Of a stretch of DNA of 64,000 bases, positions 1-10,341 are shown piece by piece. Each line of letters starts with the position of its first letter. The stretch's first letter is position 1. Below the pieces are notes generated by a model. That model ran no database searches. It was not told where the DNA came from and saw only the letters and a program-made list of their open reading frames with translations. Source of the stretch: Borreliella garinii (lineage in GTDB: Bacteria; Spirochaetota; Spirochaetia; Borreliales; Borreliaceae); NCBI RefSeq assembly GCF_001922545.1, contig NZ_CP018744.1:62001-126000 (forward strand), read 5' to 3'. A program made the position numbers and the translations under genes.

Positions 1-1996
1 CCAAAAAAGTGGATTCCCCTTTAGCAAGATTATCACTTGCTCCAATTCTGCAAAAAATTTTATCTGTAATTCCTATTAAAGCCTTAGAAGCTGGGACAAA
101 AGAACCTATATGTGCCATCAGAGTAATTAAAGCCACTTGACGCAAATAAGTTGATTTGCCTGCCATATTAGGACCAGTAATTAAGCAAAAATACCTTTCC
201 TTATTAATCCTTACAAAATTTTCAGTAAAGATTTCGACGTTTTTCACATAATGTTCAACAACAGGATGTCGAGACTTCTCAAGAAAAATTTCTTTATCAC
301 TTGTCAACACGGGTCTTTTATATTCATTTTTTTTTGCCAAATAACCAAAATTAGCAACTAAATCAATATATGCTAAAAATTCTGAAACCTTCTTAAGAAC
401 TTTATTGTGCTTAACAACATTTGCTGCTATTTCATCAAAAATTTCCTGCTCAAAAGCAACCACACTGTCTTCAGCATTATTAATATCCACTTCAAGAGAA
501 ATAAGTTTTTCTGTTTTATATCTTTTTGCAGAATTTAAGGTTTGACTTTCCATAAAATACGATGGCACTTGAGAATAATTACTCTTTGTAACCTCAAAAA
601 ACAATCCCCTATTATTAGTTTTTCTAATCTTTAGATTATTGATTTTGCTAAGAAGTCTCTCTGATTCAAGATATTCATCAATATATTTATTTGCATTAAT
701 CTTTAAATCTTTTAAATTATCAAGCTTTAAATTATAACCTCTTTTAATAAGCTCATCAGATGAACTTGAAATTGCACTATTTATCAAAAAACAAACTTTA
801 GAAAGACTATCCTCTTCAAACTTATCAAAATTCCAATAATCAAAATTATGCTTGTCAAATAACTTTTTTACCAAAAAAAATACAGAAAGGGCTTTTTCAA
901 TAAATAAAAAATCTTTTTTAATATATCTTTTCATCTGAATCCTAGATATTATTCTCTCAATATCCCATATATTAATAAAAGCTTCTCTTAAAGTCATAGT
1001 TAAGCTAATATTTTTGTAAAAAAATTCAACATGATCTAATCTAGTATTAATATCAGAAATATTTAAAATTGGATTTAAAATAAATTCTCGCAAAAGTCTC
1101 TTTCCCATTGCAGTTTTGCAATCATTTAAAACAGAATATAATGAATATTGAGAAGAAAAGTCATTATTATTTTTTACAAGTTCAAGATTCACTTGAGTTA
1201 CGTCATCAAGGAACATATAAGAAGAATCATTATTAATATCTATTTTATCAATATTGCTTAATAAATTTTTTAAATTATTTTTTATATGATTTATGATTAG
1301 AAAAATTGAAATGTAGTAAGGTTTATCCTCATCAAATCCAAGAGAACTTAATCCAAGTATGTTAAAATGCTCCTTTATTGTTTTTATTGCAACATCCTTA
1401 TCAAGATGCCAAGCAGGAACCCTGTTAATTAAAAACCGACTAAGATTAAGCTTCTCTAAGTATTGATAATAAAAGTTTTCAGAAACTATTATCTCTTTAG
1501 GAGAGTATTTCTCAAGATCCCTTTTAAGTTTTTCAAAAAAGCTATTCTCATAAAACATTATTCCAAGACTAGAAGTAGATAAATCTATATAAGAAAACGA
1601 ATAATAATTTTTATAATCACTAATAGCAACTAAATAGTTATTAACATCATCATTTAAAAAATCTTCATCAACAATGACACCTGGGGTTATTACCTCAACA
1701 ACTTCTCTTTCTAAAGGCCCCGTAGAAGTAGGATTAGACACTTGCTCACAAATTGCAACTTTTTTATCAAATAAAATTAATTTTCTTATATATTCCTTAC
1801 TAGTATGGCAAGGCACTCCACACATTGGAACATTTTCTCTTTTTGTCAATGTTAAATTAAGAAGCTTACTTGCCTCAATTGCATCGTCAAAAAACATTTC
1901 ATAAAAACTTCCTACTCTGAAAAAAATGATAGCGTCTTTATATTTTTTTTTTATATCTAAGTACTGCCTCATCATTGGGGTAATATTTTTTTCCAT
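1..1996 (-). CDS. mutS: DNA mismatch repair protein MutS (3' end outside window)
   Basis: Recognises mismatches and small loops and recruits MutL. About 665 N-terminal residues are present. The mismatch-binding Phe-X-Glu motif lies at residues 31-33 (VGSFYEMF), and the Walker A loop GPNMAGKST lies near residue 607, followed by MAHIGSFVP. The frame runs off the left edge after the GESTF segment, so the Walker B and dimerisation parts are missing because of the window boundary. The ATG follows AGGAAG by only three bases. The gene is the last of the tamB-bamA-skp direction, 189 bp downstream of skp, so it may have its own promoter in that AT-rich gap. Identification is by motifs and is secure. 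Confidence 0.96.
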   Translation of the reverse strand, partial: MEKNITPMMRQYLDIKKKYKDAIIFFRVGSFYEMFFDDAIEASKLLNLTLTKRENVPMCGVPCHTSKEYIRKLILFDKKVAICEQVSNPTSTGPLEREVVEVITPGVIVDEDFLNDDVNNYLVAISDYKNYYSFSYIDLSTSSLGIMFYENSFFEKLKRDLEKYSPKEIIVSENFYYQYLEKLNLSRFLINRVPAWHLDKDVAIKTIKEHFNILGLSSLGFDEDKPYYISIFLIINHIKNNLKNLLSNIDKIDINNDSSYMFLDDVTQVNLELVKNNNDFSSQYSLYSVLNDCKTAMGKRLLREFILNPILNISDINTRLDHVEFFYKNISLTMTLREAFINIWDIERIISRIQMKRYIKKDFLFIEKALSVFFLVKKLFDKHNFDYWNFDKFEEDSLSKVCFLINSAISSSSDELIKRGYNLKLDNLKDLKINANKYIDEYLESERLLSKINNLKIRKTNNRGLFFEVTKSNYSQVPSYFMESQTLNSAKRYKTEKLISLEVDINNAEDSVVAFEQEIFDEIAANVVKHNKVLKKVSEFLAYIDLVANFGYLAKKNEYKRPVLTSDKEIFLEKSRHPVVEHYVKNVEIFTENFVRINKERYFCLITGPNMAGKSTYLRQVALITLMAHIGSFVPASKALIGITDKIFCRIGASDNLAKGESTFL

Positions 1997-2185
1997 ATGC
2001 TTCCTAAATAATATTGAATTATAATTGATATTATAAAATAAATATAATTCAATTAAAAAGAAAGAATATAAAATGAGAAAAAGACTATAAAAGTAATATT
2101 TTCATGCAATTATACATAATCTAGTTAAAAAATTTTTAATTTTAATTACAGCTTTTAAAAAAAGCAACACTTTAAAGGAGAAATC

Positions 2186-2719
2186 TTAAGGATTTTTATT
2201 ATCCTTTTCCAAAAGATACTTAACAACACTATCGGTTATATCAACCGTGCTGTTATGGTAAAGAATATATGGATTATTTTTTTTCATAATCAAAGAAAAT
2301 CCATTAATCTCTGCAACATATTGAATACCATGAAGTATTTTACTTAAAGATTCACTATTATTGTTTAAACTATTAATATTAGCCAATCTTTGCTGTTCTA
2401 AATTATTCTTTGCTAAACTAGACAATCTCTTTAGCTCATCAACTTTCAAATTATACTGGTTTCCAAAAGATCTTGCATTGTCTAAATCATTATCAGCAAT
2501 CGATTTATCATACATCTGTCTCAAATTCTTAAGCTCTAAATTTAATGTATTTATTTGTTCTTGATAGCGATTTTTTATTTGATCAAGATTAGCCTTCAAT
2601 TGAGGATTTAAAACTTCAATCACAATTCTATCAAAATCAACAATGCCTATTTTAATAACATCTATCGAAAAAACATTAAAAGATAATAAAAAAAACAATG
2701 GTAAAATCAAAAAAAACAC
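2186..2719 (-). CDS. Skp/OmpH-family periplasmic chaperone
   Basis: A 177-residue secreted protein with an N-terminal hydrophobic signal (about 1-18), then KIGIVDFDRIV, the typical opening of Skp/OmpH proteins, followed by a long charged coiled coil (about 40-115) that would form the tentacles. Family knowledge: Skp holds unfolded outer-membrane proteins in the periplasm and delivers them to BamA. Here it lies 21 bp behind bamA on the same strand, which supports that job. The start is GTG with GGAG six bases upstream; the nearby ATG is followed at once by an in-frame stop. Length matches the family. I recall the B31 counterpart as BB0796. Confidence 0.88.
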   Translation of the reverse strand: MFFLILPLFFLLSFNVFSIDVIKIGIVDFDRIVIEVLNPQLKANLDQIKNRYQEQINTLNLELKNLRQMYDKSIADNDLDNARSFGNQYNLKVDELKRLSSLAKNNLEQQRLANINSLNNNSESLSKILHGIQYVAEINGFSLIMKKNNPYILYHNSTVDITDSVVKYLLEKDNKNP

Positions 2720-2740
2720 AAATTACTCCATAGTACTATA

Positions 2741-5206
2741 TCAATATCTCATCTCAATTCCTAAGAAAAATTTAAATCCAGAAAAATATTTGTAATAACT
2801 GTTAACTGTATCATTATCAAAATAAAAAGGATAGGCTATTACAAAAGACAGTGGCAACTGAGGCAAAAGACTTCTGATTCCAGTTCCCCAGCTAAAAGCA
2901 AAACTACTAAAAGGTCTAAATAAAGAATTTTCTTGCCCTTCTAAAGAATAGGAAGCGAAATCTATAAAAAAAACATCCCAAACTAAAATATTTTTCAACA
3001 AAGGGATAGACACTTGCACGGTATTTACAAAGGAACTGTAAATATTTTTCAAAATCCCCCAACCTCTAGCCTGCATAAAATTTTCACTAAGGACTATGTG
3101 GTGATGGGGTTGAATTTCAATTTCAAAACCATTACCAAGAGGAGGAAGTATATTTGAATAGACGCTCCTTAGGGTTAAAATAATATCAAAATAAGGAGTA
3201 AACACGTCCTCATACCCTAGGAGAGAAAAATACCTCTCAAAGGTTGTAGCAGATTTAACAAAATGACTCTGACCAAATAAAAATCCGCCAAAAAAATCAA
3301 ACTGCTGTTTAAGCAAAAATCCATTATTAGATAAAGAAGTGGAATTTCTTGTATCCCAAGCTGCGCTCAAACTAAGAGAATTTTCAAATCTCAAAGTTTT
3401 GTAATTATCTCTTAAATAATAATTTGAAGGTCTGTTAACCTCATTATCATAAAAAACATATTTTAAAGCGGTTTGCAAAGTGCCAAGAATAGTTTGTTTG
3501 CCAAGATAATTAGAAAAAGTATATCCTGTAAACCCTCCAAAACTAAGTTTAAGCAAAGAATAATTCATAGCATTAAAATCGGAAAAGCTTTTAGCATCTC
3601 GATATTCTTCCCAACTTGTAAATGGATCAGGAACTTCCCTTTTGCCAGAAAAAATAGGCCCATTAATATCCTGATAAGCAGTATTAACAGAATGTGAAAA
3701 GTCTACAAATCCACCCACAGTCCATCTTTTCTGAAAAAACCAATTATCTCTAAATGTCAAACTAAGACTTTGCTCTAAAAAAGATAAATTTAGCCTTGCA
3801 GCAAAATAATACCCTTCGCTCAAAAAATTAGAAAGCTCCCATTGCCCAAATATTGAGAATGGAAAGGAAGAATTTGAATTGCCTCCAAAATTCATACCAA
3901 ATCCAAAATTACTTGTTGCTCGCTCCTCAATGTTTAAATTTATTTTCATAAGCCCTTCCGTATTACTTGGAACAATATCGGGGATTACATTTGAAAAATA
4001 ACCAAGCTGCTGTAAATTAACCATGCCGATCTTAAATTTATCCAAACTAAAAACATCTCCCTCTTGAAGGGGAATCTCCCTAAGTATTACATGCGAAGCT
4101 GTATTTTTATTTTTTGAAACAGTAATAGATTCAATATGAGCTTTATCCTTTTCTGAAATTTTAATTAAAAAATCAACAAACTCCCCTCTTATCTTTTGTG
4201 AAGGAATAATTTCTGTAAAAATATACCCTTCCTTAAAGTAACTTTCCTTAATTTTGGTAAAATCCTGCTCAAATTTAGAATTATTAAAAATATCACCTTC
4301 CCTAAAGGTAATAAAACTTTTTAATTCTTCTAAACTAAAAACCGAATTGCCAAAAATTTCAAGCTTTCCAAATTTAAAAACATTGCCTTCTGAAATAAAA
4401 TATTTCAAAAAAACTTCCTTTTCTAACCTTTGAGAACCCCTAAGAGAATCTTTAATATCAACAGTATTATTTATAATCTTAATATCAATATACCCATTAT
4501 TTTTATAAAAAGATTCTAATTGCCGCTTATCCTTGTCAATATTACTTTTTAAATATTTACCATCGGAGAAAAGAGATACTACTCTTGATGCTAAAGATTT
4601 TCTCAAAGTGCTACTTTTAAAGCTTAAATTTCCTTCAAAGTCAATTCCTTTAATAATATATTTAGGTCCAGCTACTATATTAAAAATAATATCAACTAAA
4701 TTTTCTTCTTCTTTAATTTCAAAATTTGCAGAAACCTCAAGGTATCCCATATTTTTATACATCTCTTCAAGCTTGTCAATACCTTTATTAACACTTGCAA
4801 GATTAAAAGGCTCATTGGTCTTAATATTTACCTTTTCAATAAGTTCACTATTCCAAAAAACTCTACTACTATCAAAAAAAACAACAGAATTAACCAAAGA
4901 TTTTTCTTTTACAATAAATGTGATAAAAAGATCCTCACCATCTATTTTAAATATAGGCTTAATAAGCCCAGAAAAATAATCAAGAGAATAAAGCTCAATT
5001 TGCAATTTATCAAAAATTTCATTAGAATATGCCACACCAATATAAGGTTTCAAAATATTAATAAAATCCACCTCTTTCTTATTCTTAAGGCCTTCAAAAT
5101 TAATAGCCTTTATTACTTTCCCTTTGTAATTTTCAACTTGACCAAAACTAAAAACAGTAAAAACCATTAAAAAACTTATAAAAACCAAACCTCTAATTGA
5201 ACCCAT
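2741..5206 (-). CDS. bamA: Outer membrane protein assembly factor BamA (Omp85)
   Basis: Central subunit of the machine that folds and inserts outer-membrane beta-barrel proteins. 821 residues: a signal peptide (about 1-22), a series of POTRA repeats (about 28-440, e.g. the segments opening VIKAINFEGL, IKGIDFEGNL and FGKLEIFGNS), then a C-terminal 16-strand-type barrel ending in an aromatic residue (GIEMRY). An ARGWG motif near residue 706 corresponds to the conserved (V)RG(F/Y) loop of Omp85 proteins. SD AGAGG lies five bases before the ATG. It sits between tamB and skp with gaps of 17 and 21 bp, so the three form one operon. Established: B. burgdorferi BamA is BB0795. Confidence 0.96.
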   Translation of the reverse strand: MGSIRGLVFISFLMVFTVFSFGQVENYKGKVIKAINFEGLKNKKEVDFINILKPYIGVAYSNEIFDKLQIELYSLDYFSGLIKPIFKIDGEDLFITFIVKEKSLVNSVVFFDSSRVFWNSELIEKVNIKTNEPFNLASVNKGIDKLEEMYKNMGYLEVSANFEIKEEENLVDIIFNIVAGPKYIIKGIDFEGNLSFKSSTLRKSLASRVVSLFSDGKYLKSNIDKDKRQLESFYKNNGYIDIKIINNTVDIKDSLRGSQRLEKEVFLKYFISEGNVFKFGKLEIFGNSVFSLEELKSFITFREGDIFNNSKFEQDFTKIKESYFKEGYIFTEIIPSQKIRGEFVDFLIKISEKDKAHIESITVSKNKNTASHVILREIPLQEGDVFSLDKFKIGMVNLQQLGYFSNVIPDIVPSNTEGLMKINLNIEERATSNFGFGMNFGGNSNSSFPFSIFGQWELSNFLSEGYYFAARLNLSFLEQSLSLTFRDNWFFQKRWTVGGFVDFSHSVNTAYQDINGPIFSGKREVPDPFTSWEEYRDAKSFSDFNAMNYSLLKLSFGGFTGYTFSNYLGKQTILGTLQTALKYVFYDNEVNRPSNYYLRDNYKTLRFENSLSLSAAWDTRNSTSLSNNGFLLKQQFDFFGGFLFGQSHFVKSATTFERYFSLLGYEDVFTPYFDIILTLRSVYSNILPPLGNGFEIEIQPHHHIVLSENFMQARGWGILKNIYSSFVNTVQVSIPLLKNILVWDVFFIDFASYSLEGQENSLFRPFSSFAFSWGTGIRSLLPQLPLSFVIAYPFYFDNDTVNSYYKYFSGFKFFLGIEMRY

Positions 5207-5223
5207 CTTAACCTCTTAACAAT

Positions 5224-8200
5224 TTAATATTTAAATTTCCAAGAAATACCTATATTATTTCCTATCCCATCTAAACCTTTTTTCATAAAATTGTAATCAA
5301 ACTCATAATTAACCAAGAAAAATGGAGAATCAAACTCAATACCCAAATTAATAACAAAATTTAAATCCTTTGAAAAAGGAGTCATTTGCTCTTTTAGAAA
5401 ACCAAAGCCCCCACTAATAAAAACACCCTCAACAAGATATTTCCCCACCTTAACACTTGTATTGTCAAGAACATCAACAAAAGTAGGATTCCCAATTTTA
5501 AAAAAATTACTATTAATAGAATTCTTTAATATATCTGTCTTTATACTCAACAAATCTAAGTTTAATACAGAACGCATATAATCTTCAATGGGTTGAATTA
5601 AAAAATCAAGAGCAATGTCACTTACTATTCCAATTGCCATTTCGGCAGCATTAGTCCCTGCCGATCGCAATCCCCCCTCAGCTTCACCCATTGTTGAACC
5701 TGAGAGTAAATATTTAATCTCTTGTTCAGATCTAGAAGGATAAGACATAAACTCGATTTTCCATAAACTTAAAGGACTATCAATACCTATTGTAACAAGC
5801 AGTTTATCATTTCTATCTTTAATAGTATTTGTAGCCTCAGCCTTTATCCATGGATCAAATTTAGCTCTGCTCTCATTAAAAGATATATAAGCGCCACTTT
5901 TAAAGATAAATTTTTTATTATTATAATTAACAAAACCACTTGCAATGTTCAAATCTCCTTTAAGAATAAAATCATCGGTTTTTGTATCAGATTTTATTAC
6001 AAGCTTATCTCCTCTTGAAATAGTAGCTTGTAAAAACGAAATATTACTATCTGGCCAATGAAAAGTAACACCGCTGTCAAAATCTATTTCAAGATGAGTC
6101 AAAATATCAAAATCCCTGACATTAACATCAACTGTTTGCACTCTTTTTGTTTGCTTAAAGGGATTTACTAATAAATTAACAATAGAACTTTCAAGAGAAT
6201 AAACCCAAGCGTTTGAAATATTTAAAATGCCTTTAAACATAATTTCATCAGCATTACCTTCAATTGAAAAATTGCCTAAAGCATAACCTGTAAAGCTTAA
6301 AGCAATTTTGTCAAACTTAATAGGAACTCCTGTTCTACCAGTCACATTAATATCTATTTTGTAATAATCAATAATAGTATCACTTAAAAAATTTAAATTT
6401 AAGCTAGTAGAAACAAAAACTTTGGAGTATCTATCTAGGTTAAAATCATTACTAAAAATGATTTTATTATCCTGAATTTTAACTGGCATATCAAATATTT
6501 CTAAAATCCTATCACCACCAAACTTTCTAGAAGCTCTTAAATACTCAGTACTTATTAACCCTTTTTGAATATTTAAAATTCCATTAATATTAGGATTATA
6601 TAAATCCCCATCAATATCAAATTCACCATTTAAAACAAGATCATAAAGAATAAAATGATTGTCAATATTAAATAAAGAATGTGAGTCTAAAAAATCTTTA
6701 GTGATTATTTTTGAATCAAATTTAATATCTCTGACATTCCCAAGAATTTTATTTTTAATTATTTTGCCTGACGAATTAAAACTAAGAGGTAAATAATCTT
6801 TTAAAATAAAGCTATATTCCCCACTGCTATAATGGTATGAAACATTAATAAGGTCATAATCAATTGAAGTCATATTAAATTTTTCAAAATCATTGCTAAA
6901 TTCAACAGTCAGATTAGATAAAAACTCATCTTTATATTTAATATCTCTAAAGGAGAATTCACCCTCTGTTTTGGTTTTCAAAACTCCAAATCGCTCTTCA
7001 TCTCTACTTTCAAAGTTTCTGAAATTTGCGTTAAACTTATAAGAAAATAAGTCACTACTAAAAACCATATTAGATACACCTATAGAACTGCTTAGATCAT
7101 ACCTTAGACTACCAGTGAGAAACTCTTGTTTATTGCGCTTGGCTTTTATGTCATATATGTTAAGTTTATTGTCCAATAATCCTAAATTTAGAGAAAACTG
7201 TATGGGCACGCCCAATAAAGTTAATTTATCGGCCTCAAGATATCCACTCAAAGAATAATTTTTAAAATCATTCTTTTTAAAATTTAGCAAAAAATTACCA
7301 TTAACCTTCCCCTCTAAAAGGGATAAAGAATTAAAATTGTAAAAATCTAAGTCTTGGAATTTAAGCAAAAAATAACTACCATATTCATCGGAATTAACAC
7401 CTAAAAAATATCGTTCTGAATTTAAGCTGGAAAATAGATTCAAACTTCCATTAAGATTATCTTTTAAATTAAATTGTCCATATCCTTGCAAATTTGAAAG
7501 CTTGTTTACAAGCTTAACATCGGAAATGTGCAATTTATCATATTCATATAAGCCCTTAAAGCCAAAATTAAAATTGTAAGAGGGTATTTTAGAAGCTTTT
7601 ACTATATTAAACTTATCTATTTTAAATTTTAAATCATCATTAAGACCCAAATAGCTCCCATTAAAATTTATATTTATCAAAAGATCAGAAGTTTTATTGT
7701 AAACCTTGAAACCATTAACATTAAGGGCATAAATTATTTTAGAATCAAAATAATTAAAATTGAATTTGATGCCAAGAGGAGATTCAGCAACAATAAGCTT
7801 GTTTTTAAGATTGATATTAAAATGCAAAGGATAATTTTTATCCAAATAAGAAAAATTCGTGCTAATATTGAATCCACTTTCAAATAGCTCAACAAACAAA
7901 CTGGAATGCAAATTGTGATCATTGTACTGCAACTCAAAGTTGTTTGATTTATAAAAATTTTTTTCTCCACTAGCATCAAATATAAATTTGAAATTATCTA
8001 ACTTTGAAAATACCATGAAATTGAATGTTTTTAATCTATTTTTATGATAATCAAATTTATTTAAATTAAAATCAGAAACTAAATTTAAATATTTGCCTGA
8101 CAATAAAGTCCTGGGGAAAAAATTTATTAAGTAAGAACTAGGAATAACTTCTTTTAAAAAAAGCAAAGGAAGCTCTTTAATGCCTAAATTGAAAGAAAAT

Positions 8201-9624
8201 TCCTCATCTTTAAGGTCGCCTTTTAAAAAAATTTGAGAATTTTTATTTTCCAAATAAATCAAATAGTCAATAAAAATTTTATCCTTTAGAAAATAAGTTT
8301 TTAAACTTAAATTTTGAAAACTAAGATTCCCAAGACTAAAATTATCAGAATTAACTGAAAAAATATTTTTATCTTTCTTGAAATTTAAATACCCATTTAG
8401 GTCATTAAAATTTAAAATTTTTGCAGACTTAAAGTTGAGACGCCCTATTGGAAGCAAGTCTTTTAAAGAATAATAACCTTTATAGTTTACAACTCCCCTT
8501 TTAAGCTTTAAAATAGCATTCTTAACACTTACAATGCTATCATTCCCTTTGATTTCAAGTTGTAAGCCTTGAATTTCTTTGCCTATAGTATCTACATTTA
8601 AAGAAGAATCTATTATTCCTGCATATCTTAAATCTTTATCTTTAAAATCATAAGAAAATGCCAACTGACCATTTAAACTTATATCAAAATAATCTTTATA
8701 AACTTCAAAGTCTTCATTTAGCTTAATCCAATCTAAAAGATTAACATTAAAAAATAAAGCATCTAATCGAATAAAACCATTGGCTTTGTCATAACTTAAA
8801 TTAAAATCAAAATTCTCTCTTCTTAAATTAAAAATTTTTAAATTTCCTTTTGAATAATTTATTTGGAATCCTTGCTCAAGCAAAGAAAAATATTTTGTTT
8901 TAAATTCAAAAAAACTAAAATTAACATAACCATCCTCAAAGCCTTTTTTGAATTTCCCCTCAAAATAGAAAGTTGAATCTAAAATTCCATCATCAACTCT
9001 TTCAGACGGTAAATTAATTTCTAAATTTTTAACAGCACTAAAATCAACTACAGAGCTAAATAAAAAATCTTCATCTACGGTGCTTAAAGAAAAATTTTTA
9101 ACTTTAAAATTCAACCAACTATGATTCTTGTTAAGCTTAATATTAATATTGATATTTTCTAAATTAATATTTAATCTGTAAAGATAGTTTATAATTTTAT
9201 TTAAAATTATATTTTCATTGTCGTAGGCACTGTTAGAATTTAAATCATTCGATAAACTAAAATCGTTTATATCAAAATTTAAATTACTACCTTTAACATA
9301 AACATTTAAAATAATATTTTCATCACCTAAAATTAATTTAAACAGATTTAAATCTACCCTAACAACATCCATTAAGATTTTATCTTTTCCATCTAAGCTT
9401 AGTTCTAAACCGTCTATTTTAATAGATGATAAAAAATACGGTGAAATTTTATCATATTTAATCCTAAAGCCAAATTTGGATTCAAGATATTTGACAACAA
9501 AAAACTTTGCAGAATAAATTTGAACTTGAACAAATAGATTAATGGAAAAAATTATTAAAACAAAAACAAAAAATGGTAGAGTAAACAATAAAAATGTCTT
9601 ATTTCTCAAAAACCCCAAATTCAT
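5224..9624 (-). CDS. tamB: TamB-like translocation and assembly protein (DUF490)
   Basis: A very large (1466-residue) protein with one N-terminal membrane anchor (about 10-34), a long region of repeating beta-strand pattern, and a C-terminal DUF490/TamB domain (about 1130-1466) that includes the region PWIKAEATNTIKDRN and ends in GISWKFKY. Family knowledge: TamB forms a long hydrophobic groove across the periplasm and works in outer-membrane protein or lipid delivery. In B. burgdorferi this protein (BB0794) was reported to interact with BamA, whose gene follows after 17 bp. No TamA gene is visible. No convincing SD precedes the ATG; instead two tandem copies of TACACTTATA (plus-strand reading) lie directly upstream. 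Confidence 0.9.
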   Translation of the reverse strand: MNLGFLRNKTFLLFTLPFFVFVLIIFSINLFVQVQIYSAKFFVVKYLESKFGFRIKYDKISPYFLSSIKIDGLELSLDGKDKILMDVVRVDLNLFKLILGDENIILNVYVKGSNLNFDINDFSLSNDLNSNSAYDNENIILNKIINYLYRLNINLENININIKLNKNHSWLNFKVKNFSLSTVDEDFLFSSVVDFSAVKNLEINLPSERVDDGILDSTFYFEGKFKKGFEDGYVNFSFFEFKTKYFSLLEQGFQINYSKGNLKIFNLRRENFDFNLSYDKANGFIRLDALFFNVNLLDWIKLNEDFEVYKDYFDISLNGQLAFSYDFKDKDLRYAGIIDSSLNVDTIGKEIQGLQLEIKGNDSIVSVKNAILKLKRGVVNYKGYYSLKDLLPIGRLNFKSAKILNFNDLNGYLNFKKDKNIFSVNSDNFSLGNLSFQNLSLKTYFLKDKIFIDYLIYLENKNSQIFLKGDLKDEEFSFNLGIKELPLLFLKEVIPSSYLINFFPRTLLSGKYLNLVSDFNLNKFDYHKNRLKTFNFMVFSKLDNFKFIFDASGEKNFYKSNNFELQYNDHNLHSSLFVELFESGFNISTNFSYLDKNYPLHFNINLKNKLIVAESPLGIKFNFNYFDSKIIYALNVNGFKVYNKTSDLLININFNGSYLGLNDDLKFKIDKFNIVKASKIPSYNFNFGFKGLYEYDKLHISDVKLVNKLSNLQGYGQFNLKDNLNGSLNLFSSLNSERYFLGVNSDEYGSYFLLKFQDLDFYNFNSLSLLEGKVNGNFLLNFKKNDFKNYSLSGYLEADKLTLLGVPIQFSLNLGLLDNKLNIYDIKAKRNKQEFLTGSLRYDLSSSIGVSNMVFSSDLFSYKFNANFRNFESRDEERFGVLKTKTEGEFSFRDIKYKDEFLSNLTVEFSNDFEKFNMTSIDYDLINVSYHYSSGEYSFILKDYLPLSFNSSGKIIKNKILGNVRDIKFDSKIITKDFLDSHSLFNIDNHFILYDLVLNGEFDIDGDLYNPNINGILNIQKGLISTEYLRASRKFGGDRILEIFDMPVKIQDNKIIFSNDFNLDRYSKVFVSTSLNLNFLSDTIIDYYKIDINVTGRTGVPIKFDKIALSFTGYALGNFSIEGNADEIMFKGILNISNAWVYSLESSIVNLLVNPFKQTKRVQTVDVNVRDFDILTHLEIDFDSGVTFHWPDSNISFLQATISRGDKLVIKSDTKTDDFILKGDLNIASGFVNYNNKKFIFKSGAYISFNESRAKFDPWIKAEATNTIKDRNDKLLVTIGIDSPLSLWKIEFMSYPSRSEQEIKYLLSGSTMGEAEGGLRSAGTNAAEMAIGIVSDIALDFLIQPIEDYMRSVLNLDLLSIKTDILKNSINSNFFKIGNPTFVDVLDNTSVKVGKYLVEGVFISGGFGFLKEQMTPFSKDLNFVINLGIEFDSPFFLVNYEFDYNFMKKGLDGIGNNIGISWKFKY

Positions 9625-9644
9625 ACACTTATATACACTTATAT

Positions 9645-9677
9645 ATTGATAATTATTATTATATAATAATTATCAAT
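9645..9677. repeat. 15-bp perfect inverted repeat between tamB and tmk
   Basis: Arms 9645-9659 (ATTGATAATTATTAT) and 9663-9677 are exact reverse complements with a three-base loop. It lies in the 95-bp divergent gap between tamB and tmk, upstream of both, so it could be an operator or simply an AT-rich cruciform. Neither arm is followed by a T run in a position expected for a terminator. Confidence 0.6.
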
Positions 9678-9719
9678 AACCTAATTATTGGCATCAAAAG
9701 AAAGGAAGAAAAAATATTT

Positions 9720-10328
9720 GTGATCAAAATATTAAAAAACTTTTATTGCATAGAAGGAATTGATGGAAGCGGAAAAACAAGTATTACCAATAAACTAAAA
9801 ACTCTTTGCAACGGTGAATCAAGGTATTATTTCACAAAAGAACCGTCAAACGGAATAATTGGAAAAATGATAAAAGAGCAACTAATGAATTTTGAAAATC
9901 CTTTAAAAGAATCTACATTTGCATATCTTTATGCAGCAGATCGACACGATCATTTATATAAAAAAGGTGGAATACTAGAAATTTTAAACACAAAAACCAA
10001 AAAAATAATAACTGATCGCTATTTATTCTCATCAATCGCCTATCAAGGAAATTTGGGATATGAATTAAATAAAGATTTTCCATTACCTGAAAAAGTATTT
10101 TTTATTGAAACAGACCCAAACATAGCTTATGAAAGGATCCAAAAAAATAGAACACAAAGTGATCTTTTTGAGCTTGAAAAATACAAAACTTTCGAACAAA
10201 TTGCTCTTAAGTATTTAAAAATATTTAAAGAACTAGAAAAAAAAATTAATGTAATTTACATTAACAATTCAATAAAAGATAATTTAGATGAAACCGCAAG
10301 AAAAATTTTTAATCTAATAAAATTCTAA
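9720..10328 (+). CDS. tmk: Thymidylate kinase
   Basis: Phosphorylates dTMP to dTDP. The protein opens KNFYCIEGIDGSGKTS, with the P-loop GIDGSGKT within the first 20 residues, and has the DR motif in TDRYLFSSIAYQG near residue 100 and a charged lid around 140. At 202 residues it is the usual length. The frame is open further upstream to 9594, but that extension overlaps the start of tamB and has no homologous look. GTG at 9720 places the P-loop normally, with GGAAG eleven bases upstream. The next gene begins 13 bp later on the same strand. Spirochaetes of this group depend on nucleotide salvage, so this step feeds from the thymidine kinase nearby. Confidence 0.93.
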   Translation: MIKILKNFYCIEGIDGSGKTSITNKLKTLCNGESRYYFTKEPSNGIIGKMIKEQLMNFENPLKESTFAYLYAADRHDHLYKKGGILEILNTKTKKIITDRYLFSSIAYQGNLGYELNKDFPLPEKVFFIETDPNIAYERIQKNRTQSDLFELEKYKTFEQIALKYLKIFKELEKKINVIYINNSIKDNLDETARKIFNLIKF

Positions 10329-10341
10329 TATAATTAATCAT

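Noticed and set aside
4533-4979. 148-residue plus-strand frame opposite bamA
   Set aside because: Long only because the DNA is AT-rich and the sense gene is open; no SD or domain.
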